Part shown: piece after piece, positions 41,558 to 49,281 of the stretch
Layout: every line of letters starts with the position of its first letter
Position numbering within the stretch: the stretch's first letter is position 1
Assembly (NCBI RefSeq): GCF_019049325.1
Contig: NZ_JAGMUO010000097.1
Coordinates: 62,001 to 126,000, forward strand
Source: Streptomyces sp. AC512_CC834
GTDB lineage: Bacteria > Actinomycetota > Actinomycetes > Streptomycetales > Streptomycetaceae
Direction of reading: 5' to 3'
Length of the DNA: 64,000 bases
Translations under genes and position numbers: made by a program
The notes under the pieces: model-generated
Database searches by the model: none
What the model saw: the letters and a program-made list of their open reading frames with translations, nothing else
What the model was told of the DNA's origin: nothing

Positions 41558-44092
41558 ATGACGAACATTCCGCCCCCGGCCGAGGAGCTGCGGTTCCTGG
41601 ACGCCGAGCTGCGGCAACTCGACGCCCGTCGTGCCGTCCTGCTGCGACGCCGCGAGTGGCTGGTCCACACACTGCGGGCGGCCGCCGTCCAGCGGCCCGC
41701 CCAGGGTCCCGTCCAGCGGCCCGCCCAGGGTCCCGGGGCCGCGCCACCGGGGCGGCCCGTCGGCGCGGGTGCCGTCGCTCGTCGGCCGGAGGCCACCGCG
41801 CCCGGCGTGCAGAACGTGCTGCTGGTCCTGGGCGGCGTCCTGCTGACCGTCGCGGCGATCGCGTTCACCCTGGTCAGTTGGGGCGACATGGGGATCGTCG
41901 GGCGGGCGCTGGTACTCGGTGCGCTGACCGTGGGGGCACTGGGCGTGCCCGTGGCGTTGCTGCGGCGCGGGCTGAGGTCGACCGCCGAGGCGGTGTCGGG
42001 TCTGGGGACGGCCCTGACCGTGCTCGACGCGTACGCGCTCCACGAGGTGGTGTTCGCCGGCACGGACCCGGTGGGGTACACGGCTGCCGCGTCCGCCGTC
42101 CTGGCCGCCTCGTGGGCCGCCTACGGCGTGGTGACAAGCGCTCTGGTGGCGCCTCCTCCCACCACGGCCTCCGTGGCGGCCGCCGCGGAGGCCGCCGCGG
42201 CGGAGGGCGGCTCGGCCGGTGGCGGCGCGCGGCTCGGGCCGCGGCATCCTCTCCCCCTCGCCGTGGCGACCGCGCACCTGCCCCTGCTGCTGTGGGCGAT
42301 CGCCGTCGGCGCGGGGCCGCGCACGCTCACGGCCGTGCTGCTGACGACCGCGGCCGGCGGCACCGCCGTCGCCCTGCGCACGACACTCGTGCCGGTGCGT
42401 GTCGTCGCCGTCGTCGGTGCCCTGGGGACGGGCGGCGCCGGTGCGCTGTCGGCCGGTCTGCTCTGCTGGAGCGCGGCCGATCCGGGCGCGGCCGCGCAGG
42501 CGGCGGCGCTCCTGGTCCTCGCGGCGACGATCGCCCTGGTGGCGTCCCGATTCGTTCCGAATCCGGACGTGGCCATGGGCGCGGCCTGGGTCGCGGGTCT
42601 GTGTCTGGTCGCCGGCGCCGGCGGGGTGCTCTGGGTCTCGGTGCCCGGCGAGTGGACGGTGCCGGGGTGCCTGGCCTGCGCGATCGCCCTGCTTGCGGTG
42701 GTCCGGACGCCGCTGTCCCGGCCTCTGCGGCAGGGGCTTGTGCGTGCTTCGGCGACCGTCCAGGGCCTCGCGGTGCTGTGGGCGGTCCCGCTGGTCGCCG
42801 GGACCCTCCTCGGCCCGACGGCCCGGGGTGCGCGGCCCTGGTCCGGCGCGCCGCGCGACATCCGGGACGCCGTGTTCTCGGACGTCCCCTGGCCCGCGTA
42901 CGCGAGCACCGTGCCGCTCGTTCTCGCCGTTGTGGCCGGTGTGCTGCTGGTGGCCGGGCGCCGCACGGTCCGGCACCCGGTCGCCACGGTGGGAGCGCTC
43001 GTCCTCGGTTGGGCTGCCGCCTTCGTTCTTCCGGCGGTGCTCGGACTGTCCTACGGGGCCGGTCTGGTGGCGCAGGGTGCCGTGGTCGCCTCGGCCCTGG
43101 GCTTCGCGTACCGGGCCGGCCGCGCCGAGAGGGTGCTCTCTCCGCTGCCCCTCACCGCGCTGCTGCTGGCCCTCGTCACCTCTGTCGACCTCGCCTTCCT
43201 CTCGCTGGCCACCGAGACGGCGACGATCAGTGTGCTGGTGACGCTCACCGTGCTGTTCGGTGCGGTCGGCCGCCACGCGGGGCTCGCCCCGTTCACCGCG
43301 CCCATCGCCCTCGGGTACGCCACGGCTGCGGCCTGCGCGATCGGCGCGTCCGCCGGCCGGCAGGCGCATCACACGGCACTGCTGGTTCTCGTCGTGCCCG
43401 TCGCCGCCGCGTTGATCGCGTCGCGTGCCAGTGGCTCGCGCGCGACCGTACCGGTCGAGGCGACGGGTGCGGCCGCGGGACTGCTCGCGTGCGCGCTCGC
43501 CGTGACGGATCTGCCGACGCTGGCCCTGGTGCTCTCCCTCGGCGGCGTCGTCGTGGCCGGCACCGCGCTGCGCCGGGAGCGGCGGCCGGCCGGGTATGCG
43601 GCTGCCGCACTGTTCCTGCTGGCCACCTGGGTGCGTCTGCTGGCCTGGGACGTCACCACGCCGGAGGCCTACACCCTGCCGGTGACCGTGCCCGCGCTGA
43701 TCGTCGGGTTCCTGCGCCGGCGCCGCGACCCGGCGGTCTCCTCCTGGGCGGCGTACGGCGGCGGGTTGGCCGTCACCCTGCTGCCGAGTCTGCTCGCCGC
43801 CTGGGACGACCGGCACTGGCTGCGGCCCCTGCTGCTCGGCGTCGCCGCGCTCGCCGTGACCCTGGCGGGCGCCCGGCACCGGCTCCAGGCGCCCCTGGTT
43901 CTGGGCGGGGGTGTGCTCGCGCTGGTGGCGCTGCACGAACTCGCCCCGTACATCGCCCAGGTCGTGGGCGCGCTCCCCCGCTGGGCCCCTCCGGCCCTCG
44001 TCGGTCTGGTGCTGCTCGTGCTGGGCGCCACCTACGAGCAGCGGCTTCGTGACGCGCGGCGGCTGCGGGAGGCGCTGGGGCGGCTCCACTAG
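41558..44092 (+). CDS. Large SCO7613-type integral membrane protein
   Basis: 844 residues from ATG 41558. A short N-terminal coiled coil (AEELRFLDAELRQLDARRAV then LLRRREWLVHTL) is followed by a Pro/Gln linker containing a duplicated VQRPAQGP. The remainder has well over 20 hydrophobic segments rich in Ala, Leu and Val (for example VQNVLLVLGGVLLTVAAIAF and TLALVLSLGGVVVAGTALR). Streptomyces proteins annotated with an SCO7613 C-terminal domain have this organisation. Function unknown. It starts 48 bp after the M24-like gene. Confidence 0.85.
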   Translation: MTNIPPPAEELRFLDAELRQLDARRAVLLRRREWLVHTLRAAAVQRPAQGPVQRPAQGPGAAPPGRPVGAGAVARRPEATAPGVQNVLLVLGGVLLTVAAIAFTLVSWGDMGIVGRALVLGALTVGALGVPVALLRRGLRSTAEAVSGLGTALTVLDAYALHEVVFAGTDPVGYTAAASAVLAASWAAYGVVTSALVAPPPTTASVAAAAEAAAAEGGSAGGGARLGPRHPLPLAVATAHLPLLLWAIAVGAGPRTLTAVLLTTAAGGTAVALRTTLVPVRVVAVVGALGTGGAGALSAGLLCWSAADPGAAAQAAALLVLAATIALVASRFVPNPDVAMGAAWVAGLCLVAGAGGVLWVSVPGEWTVPGCLACAIALLAVVRTPLSRPLRQGLVRASATVQGLAVLWAVPLVAGTLLGPTARGARPWSGAPRDIRDAVFSDVPWPAYASTVPLVLAVVAGVLLVAGRRTVRHPVATVGALVLGWAAAFVLPAVLGLSYGAGLVAQGAVVASALGFAYRAGRAERVLSPLPLTALLLALVTSVDLAFLSLATETATISVLVTLTVLFGAVGRHAGLAPFTAPIALGYATAAACAIGASAGRQAHHTALLVLVVPVAAALIASRASGSRATVPVEATGAAAGLLACALAVTDLPTLALVLSLGGVVVAGTALRRERRPAGYAAAALFLLATWVRLLAWDVTTPEAYTLPVTVPALIVGFLRRRRDPAVSSWAAYGGGLAVTLLPSLLAAWDDRHWLRPLLLGVAALAVTLAGARHRLQAPLVLGGGVLALVALHELAPYIAQVVGALPRWAPPALVGLVLLVLGATYEQRLRDARRLREALGRLH
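41687..41734. repeat. In-frame 24-bp tandem duplication
   Basis: Two identical 24-bp units (41687-41710 and 41711-41734) encode VQRPAQGP twice in the linker after the coiled coil of the SCO7613-type protein. A recent slippage duplication is likely and could vary among strains. Confidence 0.9.
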
Positions 44093-44103
44093 ACCGGCCG
44101 ACC

Positions 44104-44123
44104 GGCACCCTGTCCTCGGTGCC
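44104..44123. terminator. Hairpin between convergent genes
   Basis: GGCACC / GGTGCC, 6-bp stem with an 8-nt loop, in the 40-bp gap where the SCO7613-type gene and the next minus-strand gene converge. Confidence 0.45.
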
Positions 44124-44133
44124 TGTGGGCGGC

Positions 44134-44517
44134 TCAGCTTCCGGGACGCTCGTTCCACACCTTGTACAGAGCGGGCCGCACGTCGTCCCCGAGGAGGAGG
44201 TGGGTCGCCTCGCCGGGCAGCGTGGGCAGCTCGGCCCAGTGGGTCACGCTGTCATCGCTGTCCGGGTCGTAGGCGAAGCGCACGACCTGGTCGGAGTCGA
44301 CGAAGCAGTCGCGGTGCACCACCCCGTCGTCGTCCAGGTGTTCATCCGTGAAGTACATGGTCCGCACCAGCCAGAAGGACTCGCGCCGCGTCGTGCCGGA
44401 CTCGGCGGCGTCCTGGGCCGGATAGCGTCCGGTGATCGCCACGGCTACGGGGTCACCGATCTGCGGCAGCCTCTCCCGCACGTCCACCCAGGTCACCGTG
44501 GTCGTCAGCTCCGTCAT
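44134..44517 (-). CDS. Conserved hypothetical protein (127 aa)
   Basis: ATG 44517. The sequence TTVTWVDVRERLPQIGDPVA, later ESFWLVRTMYFTDEHLDDDG, HRDCFVDSDQVVRFAYDPDS and VTHWAELPTLPGEA resembles a recurrent Streptomyces hypothetical family with a WVDVRERLP opening. No catalytic motif is apparent. It stands alone between the SCO7613-type gene and the ROK kinase. An 18-bp tandem repeat lies just upstream of its start. Confidence 0.75.
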   Translation of the reverse strand: MTELTTTVTWVDVRERLPQIGDPVAVAITGRYPAQDAAESGTTRRESFWLVRTMYFTDEHLDDDGVVHRDCFVDSDQVVRFAYDPDSDDSVTHWAELPTLPGEATHLLLGDDVRPALYKVWNERPGS

Positions 44518-44534
44518 CTCCACCCTCGCTCTGC

Positions 44535-44570
44535 TCTCGTCCGAGCCTCGTCTCTCGTCCGAGCCTCGTC
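44535..44570. repeat. 18-bp perfect tandem repeat in 5' region
   Basis: Two identical 18-bp units TCTCGTCCGAGCCTCGTC at 44535-44552 and 44553-44570, starting 18 bp upstream of the start codon of the 127-aa gene. This places them in its promoter or leader. Could be a slippage product or a duplicated regulator site. Confidence 0.85.
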
Positions 44571-44681
44571 GACCCTGTCCGTCCTGCTGTGCAGCGCACT
44601 GGCAGTCGCACCGGCAGCCATCGGACAAGACGGCGGGGTGGCCCTGGAGGTTGAGATCTCCGGTCCGGCACCTCCTCGTCC

Positions 44682-45626
44682 TCAGGCTGCCACCGCGGCT
44701 TCCCCACCCGTCGTCTCCAGACGGGCCCGGGAGGCGGCGCCCACCGGTACGGCGTCGGCCGCGAGCCGGGTGCGGAACACGCGGACCGGATGGCCACTGA
44801 CGGGTGGTTCCTCGGCGAGCCGGGCCCGTATGGCGGGCTCCAGCAGGTGCCAGGCCCGGGCCACGCCGCCGCCGATCACCACTGTCGTGATGTCCAGCAG
44901 ACCGGCCGCGATGGCGATCCCCCGGGCGAGTCCGGCTCCGGCGTCGCGATACACCGCGAGGGCGTCCTGGTCACCGTGGGCGGTCGCGTCGGCCACCTCG
45001 CGCGCGGTGAGCAGGCGGCCGGTGCGTTCGGCGTAACGGGCGCCGATCGACCGTCCGGAGGCCAGGGTCTCCAGGTGGCCGCGCCCCCCGCAGGTGCAGG
45101 GCAGGTCGCCGAATCCGGGCACGTGCCCGATCTCGCCGGCCGCGCCGTGCGGCCCCGCGAACAGCCGGCCGCCCGTCCAGAGAGCACCGCCCACGCCCGT
45201 GCCCAACGCGATGCCGAGAACGTCGGGTTCACCCCTGACCGCGCCTCCCCACACCTCCCCCAGCAGGAACGCGTTGACGTCGTTGTCGAGGAACACCGGT
45301 ACGCCCAGGGCGTCCTGCACAGCGGCGCTGACGGGAAAGCCCGACCAGCCGCGGAAGGAGTCGCTCGCCACCAGGATGCGGCCCGCGGCGGAGTCCACCA
45401 GCCCGGCCGCACCGACGCCGACACCGGCCGGCCGGCCGGGGGTACGGCGCAGCAGCGGGGCCAGGGCACCCAGGGCGGCGTCGATCATCGCCTGCCCGCC
45501 CGAGGCCGCCGGAGTGGTCGTCTCCGCGCGGTCCAGCACGGTGAGGTCGTCGTCGCAGACGACCACCTGGGTCGTGGTCCCGCCGATGTCCACCCCGACG
45601 AACAGTGTGCGGTCGTGCGTGCTCAC
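44682..45626 (-). CDS. ROK-family sugar kinase
   Basis: 314 residues from GTG 45626, overlapping the ABC ATPase stop (GTGA). ATP phosphate-binding motif DIGGTTTQVVVCDDD at the N terminus, catalytic Asp in VFLDNDVNAFLLGEVWGG (about 120), and the second ATP motif LGTGVGGALWTGG. The ROK zinc site reads GHVPGFGDLPCTCGGRGHLE: the usual C-x-C-G-x-x-G-C-x-E has His in place of the third Cys. A glucose/amino-sugar/manno-sugar kinase function is likely. Its position as the last gene of a dipeptide-type ABC operon suggests that the imported compound carries a sugar. Confidence 0.85.
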   Translation of the reverse strand: MSTHDRTLFVGVDIGGTTTQVVVCDDDLTVLDRAETTTPAASGGQAMIDAALGALAPLLRRTPGRPAGVGVGAAGLVDSAAGRILVASDSFRGWSGFPVSAAVQDALGVPVFLDNDVNAFLLGEVWGGAVRGEPDVLGIALGTGVGGALWTGGRLFAGPHGAAGEIGHVPGFGDLPCTCGGRGHLETLASGRSIGARYAERTGRLLTAREVADATAHGDQDALAVYRDAGAGLARGIAIAAGLLDITTVVIGGGVARAWHLLEPAIRARLAEEPPVSGHPVRVFRTRLAADAVPVGAASRARLETTGGEAAVAA

Positions 45627-47380
45627 GTACGGGCCTCCGTGGTTCCGGCCGCCAACGCGGCCAGGCGTTCGGCCCTCCGGCCGCGCTGGACCACCGGGTC
45701 GGGCACCGGCACGGCGGCCAGCAGCCGCCGGGTGTAGTCGGTCTCCGGATGCAGCAGGGTCTGGCCGGTGTGTCCCAGTTCCTCGATGCGTCCGGCCCGC
45801 ATGACGGCGACCCGGCGGGCGAAGTGCTGGACGACGGCGAGGTCGTGGGAGACGAACAGGCAGGCGAAGCCCAGCTCGTCCTGGAGTTCGGTGATGACCT
45901 CGAGGACGGACTCCTGCACGCTCACGTCGAGCGCGCTGGTGGGCTCGTCGGCGACGAGCAGCCGGGGCTCGAGCACGAGCGCGCGGGCCAGGCTGACCCG
46001 CTGGCGCTGGCCGCCGGACAGTTCACCGGGGGCACGGCGGGCGATCTCGCCGGGCAGCCGGACCCGGTCCAGCACTGCCGCGACCCGGCTGCGCCGCTCC
46101 TGGGCGGACAGTGCACGGCGGTGCACCCGCAGTGGCTCGGCAACGCACTCGCCGACGGTCATCCGGGCGTCGAGCGAGGCGACCGGGTCCTGAAGGACGA
46201 CGCCGATGCCGGACCGCAGCGCCCTGCGGGCACGAGAGCGGCTGCGGGCGAGGTCGGTGCCGAACAGGGAGACACCGCCGGACGTCGGCGGGATCAGGCC
46301 GAGTGCCACGCGGGCCGCGGTGGACTTGCCGGAGCCCGACTCGCCCACCAGGCCCAGGGTCTCGCCGGGGCGCACGGCCAGCGAGACACCGTCCAGGGCG
46401 CGCACCGCGCGCTTGCCGCGGCCGAACACCACGCTGACGTCCCGGAGATCGACGACCGGCACGGTGTCCCTCTCGCCGCCGGGCGCCTCGTCCGGGCGGG
46501 GCTCGCCGCCCGCCTCGTCCGGGTCGGGCTCGGCGGCCGGCGCGCGCTTGGCGGCCTCGGCGACCGTCAGCCGGGGCACGGCGGCGAGCAGCCGCCGGGT
46601 GTAGTCGTGGGCCGGGCGCAGCAGTACGTCCTCCACCGGTCCGGTCTCCACGATCCGCCCCTGGTACATCACGGCGACCCGGTCCGCGAAGTCGGCGACG
46701 ACGCCCATGTTGTGGGTGACGAGCAGGACGCCGGTGCCGGTCTCGGCGGCGAGGGTGCGCAGCAGGTCGAGGATCTCGGCCTGCACGGTGACGTCGAGCG
46801 CGGTGGTCGGTTCGTCGGCGATCAGCAGGGCGGGGTCGTTGGCGATGGCCATGGCGATGACCACCCGCTGGCGCTGGCCCCCGGAGAGCTGGAAGGGGTA
46901 GGCGGCCGCGCGCCTGTCCGGCTCGGGGATGCCGACCCTGCGCAGCAGGTCGACGGCCCGGGCGGCGGCGTCCTTGGTGGACATGTCGCGGTGGTTGCGG
47001 ATCACCTCGGCGATCTGCTTGCCGATCCGGGTGAGCGGGTCGAGGGCGGTGGCCGGCTCCTGGAACACCATGGAGACGGTCCGGCCGCGCAGTGCGGCGA
47101 GGCCTCCCTCGCCCGCGCCGACGATGTCGGTGCCCGCGATCACGGCCCGCCCGGTGACGGCGGCGTTGCCGGACAGCAGGCCCGTCGCGGCCAGCGCGAC
47201 GGTCGACTTGCCGGAGCCCGACTCGCCGACCAGGGCGAGGGTCTCGCCGGGGCGGACGTGCAGGGACACGCCGCGAACCGCGGGCACCCGTGCGGACTCG
47301 GTGGTGAAGACGACACCGAGGTCGTCGAGTTCGAGTATCGGCTCGGCCGCCGCGTCGGCGGTGGTCCGGGTGGCGGTCAT
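45623..47380 (-). CDS. Dipeptide/oligopeptide ABC transporter, fused double ATP-binding protein (DppD-DppF type)
   Basis: 585 residues with two full nucleotide-binding domains joined by an acidic Pro/Glu/Gly linker (about 285-325). First domain: Walker A LVGESGSGKSTVALA (about 52), LSGGQRQRVVIAMAIAN, ADEPTTALDVTVQAEIL. Second domain: LVGESGSGKSTAARVAL, LSGGQRQRVSLARAL, ADEPTSALDVSVQESVL. Both have the YTRRLLAAVP tail of the Opp/Dpp ATPase class. It powers the DppB/DppC-like permeases just upstream and overlaps the ROK kinase start. Confidence 0.94.
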   Translation of the reverse strand: MTATRTTADAAAEPILELDDLGVVFTTESARVPAVRGVSLHVRPGETLALVGESGSGKSTVALAATGLLSGNAAVTGRAVIAGTDIVGAGEGGLAALRGRTVSMVFQEPATALDPLTRIGKQIAEVIRNHRDMSTKDAAARAVDLLRRVGIPEPDRRAAAYPFQLSGGQRQRVVIAMAIANDPALLIADEPTTALDVTVQAEILDLLRTLAAETGTGVLLVTHNMGVVADFADRVAVMYQGRIVETGPVEDVLLRPAHDYTRRLLAAVPRLTVAEAAKRAPAAEPDPDEAGGEPRPDEAPGGERDTVPVVDLRDVSVVFGRGKRAVRALDGVSLAVRPGETLGLVGESGSGKSTAARVALGLIPPTSGGVSLFGTDLARSRSRARRALRSGIGVVLQDPVASLDARMTVGECVAEPLRVHRRALSAQERRSRVAAVLDRVRLPGEIARRAPGELSGGQRQRVSLARALVLEPRLLVADEPTSALDVSVQESVLEVITELQDELGFACLFVSHDLAVVQHFARRVAVMRAGRIEELGHTGQTLLHPETDYTRRLLAAVPVPDPVVQRGRRAERLAALAAGTTEART

Positions 47381-48276
47381 CCGCGTCCCCTCACGTCGAA
47401 TGCGTCACGGAGCCCGTCCCCGATCGCGTTGAACGCCCACACCACCAGGATGATGGCGAGGCCGGGCGGCAGGATGAGCCACCAGTAGCCCGAGTAGGCG
47501 GCGGTCAGTCCCGTCGAGAGCATGCCGCCCCAGTCGGTGGCCGGCGGCTGTACGCCCAGGCCCAGGTAGGAGACGTAGGCGACCAGGAGGATGGCGTCGG
47601 CGATCTGGAAGGTCGCGGCGACGATGACGGTCGAGACGGAGTTCGGCAGGATGTGCCGCAGGATCGCGCGGGCGTGCGTCCCCCCGATGGCCCGCAGGGT
47701 CAGTACGTAGTCACGGTTCTTCAGGGTCAGGGTCTCGGCGCGGATCAGCCGGGACGGCACCAGCCACGACACCAGGCCGAGGATGAGGACCAGGCCGGCG
47801 AGTCCGGGCGTGGTGATGGCGGAGACCACCAGCAGGATGAAGAGGGCGGGGATGGCGATGCCCGCGTCCACGATCCGCATCATCACCGCGTCGATCCAGC
47901 CGCCCGCGTACCCCGCGGCCGCGCCCCACAGGGTGCCGATGACGGTGGCCAGGACGCCCGCGGCGAAGCCGACGATCAGCGACACCTTGCCGCCGTACAT
48001 CAGCCGGCCCAGCTCGTCGTGGCCGACGGCGTCGGTGCCGAGCCAGTGTGCGCCGCTCGGCGAGAGGTTGACCTGCTGGAGCGCGGTGTGGGTCTGGTCC
48101 GTGGAGTACACCAGCGGGCCCGCGAAGCAGAACAGGACGAAGAAGACCACGACGCCGAGTCCGACGACGGCCAGCCGGTTGCGCAGGAAGCGCCGGACGG
48201 CGAGCCGGGCGCCGGAGCTCTCACGGGGGGTGTCGGGCGTGCCGGACGTCTTGGCCGGGTGGATGACGGCGCTCAT
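47377..48276 (-). CDS. Dipeptide-type ABC permease (DppC/OppC)
   Basis: 299 residues from ATG 48276, overlapping the upstream permease stop by ATGA. N-terminal cytoplasmic tail and first helix RLAVVGLGVVVFFVLFCFAG, then HWLGTDAVGHDELGRLMYGG (the LGTD-x-x-GRD-like loop) and the EAA loop ALRAIGGTHARAILRHILPN. Five to six membrane helices. Pairs with the next gene to form the channel. Confidence 0.93.
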   Translation of the reverse strand: MSAVIHPAKTSGTPDTPRESSGARLAVRRFLRNRLAVVGLGVVVFFVLFCFAGPLVYSTDQTHTALQQVNLSPSGAHWLGTDAVGHDELGRLMYGGKVSLIVGFAAGVLATVIGTLWGAAAGYAGGWIDAVMMRIVDAGIAIPALFILLVVSAITTPGLAGLVLILGLVSWLVPSRLIRAETLTLKNRDYVLTLRAIGGTHARAILRHILPNSVSTVIVAATFQIADAILLVAYVSYLGLGVQPPATDWGGMLSTGLTAAYSGYWWLILPPGLAIILVVWAFNAIGDGLRDAFDVRGRG

Positions 48277-49232
48277 GCACGGCCTGCCTTCACTCGGGGA
48301 TCGATGATCCGCTGGACGATGTCGGCCAGCAGTGTGCCGATGACCGTGGCGACGGCGATGACCAGCACACAGCCCAGCAGGACCGGGTAGTCGGAGGCCT
48401 GCGCGGCGGACCAGAACAGCAGCCCCATACCCGGGTAGTTGAAGAGCTGCTCGACCACCAGCGCACCGCCGAAGAGGACGGGTACGTAGTAGCCGAGCAT
48501 GGCGACCACCGGTGTCAGGCTGTTGCGGAAGACGTGCCGCCGCAGGATGGCTCCGGTGTGGGAGCCGCCGGCCCGCGCCGTTCTGACGTAGTCCTCGGAG
48601 AGGTTCTCCAGGGTGGCGGCGCGCATGTAGCGGCTGAACACCGCGATCATGGAGGCGGCCCCGGCGATCACCGGCAGGACCAGTGCCTGCGGTTCGGCGA
48701 ACACCTGGCCGAGGGTTTCCCCTTGCGGCGCCTGGGACGGGAACCACGGCAGCACCTGGCTGAACACCAGCACCAGGATCAGCCCGAGGAAGTAGACGGG
48801 GGTGGAGTAGGCGATGAAGCTCAGTGTGGTGATGACGTAGTCCACCGGCCTGTTGCGCCGCACGGCCTGCCACATGCCCAGTGGGATCGCCAGGAGAAGA
48901 CCGATGACGGCCGACAGGATGGTGAGGACCAGGGTCTTGGGAAGGCGTTCCCCGATGAGCTGGGCGACCGGCGCGTTGAGGGTGTACGAGGTGCCGAGGT
49001 CTCCGTGCACCAACTGGTTGAGGTAGTAGAGGTACTGCACGGGCAGGGGCTCGTCGAGGCCCTGTTCGTGGTTGAAGCGGGCGATCTGCTGGGCCGTGGC
49101 CTGCGGGCCGAGGATCCCGCGCGCGGGACCCCCGGGCAGGGCGTGCAGCAGGACGAAGACCACGATCGTCACGATGACGATCACCGCGAGCGCCTGGAGG
49201 ACGCGTCTGATCAGGTACGAGGGAGTACTCAT
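48273..49232 (-). CDS. Dipeptide-type ABC permease (DppB/OppB)
   Basis: 319 residues. N terminus YLIRRVLQALAVIVIVTIVV then FVLLHALPGGPARG, the DppB start. Later GDLGTSYTLNAPVAQLIGER and the EAA loop ARAGGSHTGAILRRHVFRNS, then EQLFNYPGMGLLFWSAAQAS. Six membrane helices expected. ATG 49232, 49 bp after the binding-protein gene. Confidence 0.94.
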   Translation of the reverse strand: MSTPSYLIRRVLQALAVIVIVTIVVFVLLHALPGGPARGILGPQATAQQIARFNHEQGLDEPLPVQYLYYLNQLVHGDLGTSYTLNAPVAQLIGERLPKTLVLTILSAVIGLLLAIPLGMWQAVRRNRPVDYVITTLSFIAYSTPVYFLGLILVLVFSQVLPWFPSQAPQGETLGQVFAEPQALVLPVIAGAASMIAVFSRYMRAATLENLSEDYVRTARAGGSHTGAILRRHVFRNSLTPVVAMLGYYVPVLFGGALVVEQLFNYPGMGLLFWSAAQASDYPVLLGCVLVIAVATVIGTLLADIVQRIIDPRVKAGRA

Positions 49233-49281
49233 GTGTGTTCCGGTCGTTTCGGCTCAGGGGTTCGCCGGGTCACCGGCCGGC

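Noticed and set aside
39329..44158. A 1609-residue minus-strand open frame
   Set aside because: It is antisense to the SDR, M24-like and SCO7613-type genes. Its translation is Arg/Gly/His/Asp-rich low complexity without family motifs. Long empty antisense frames are expected at this GC content.
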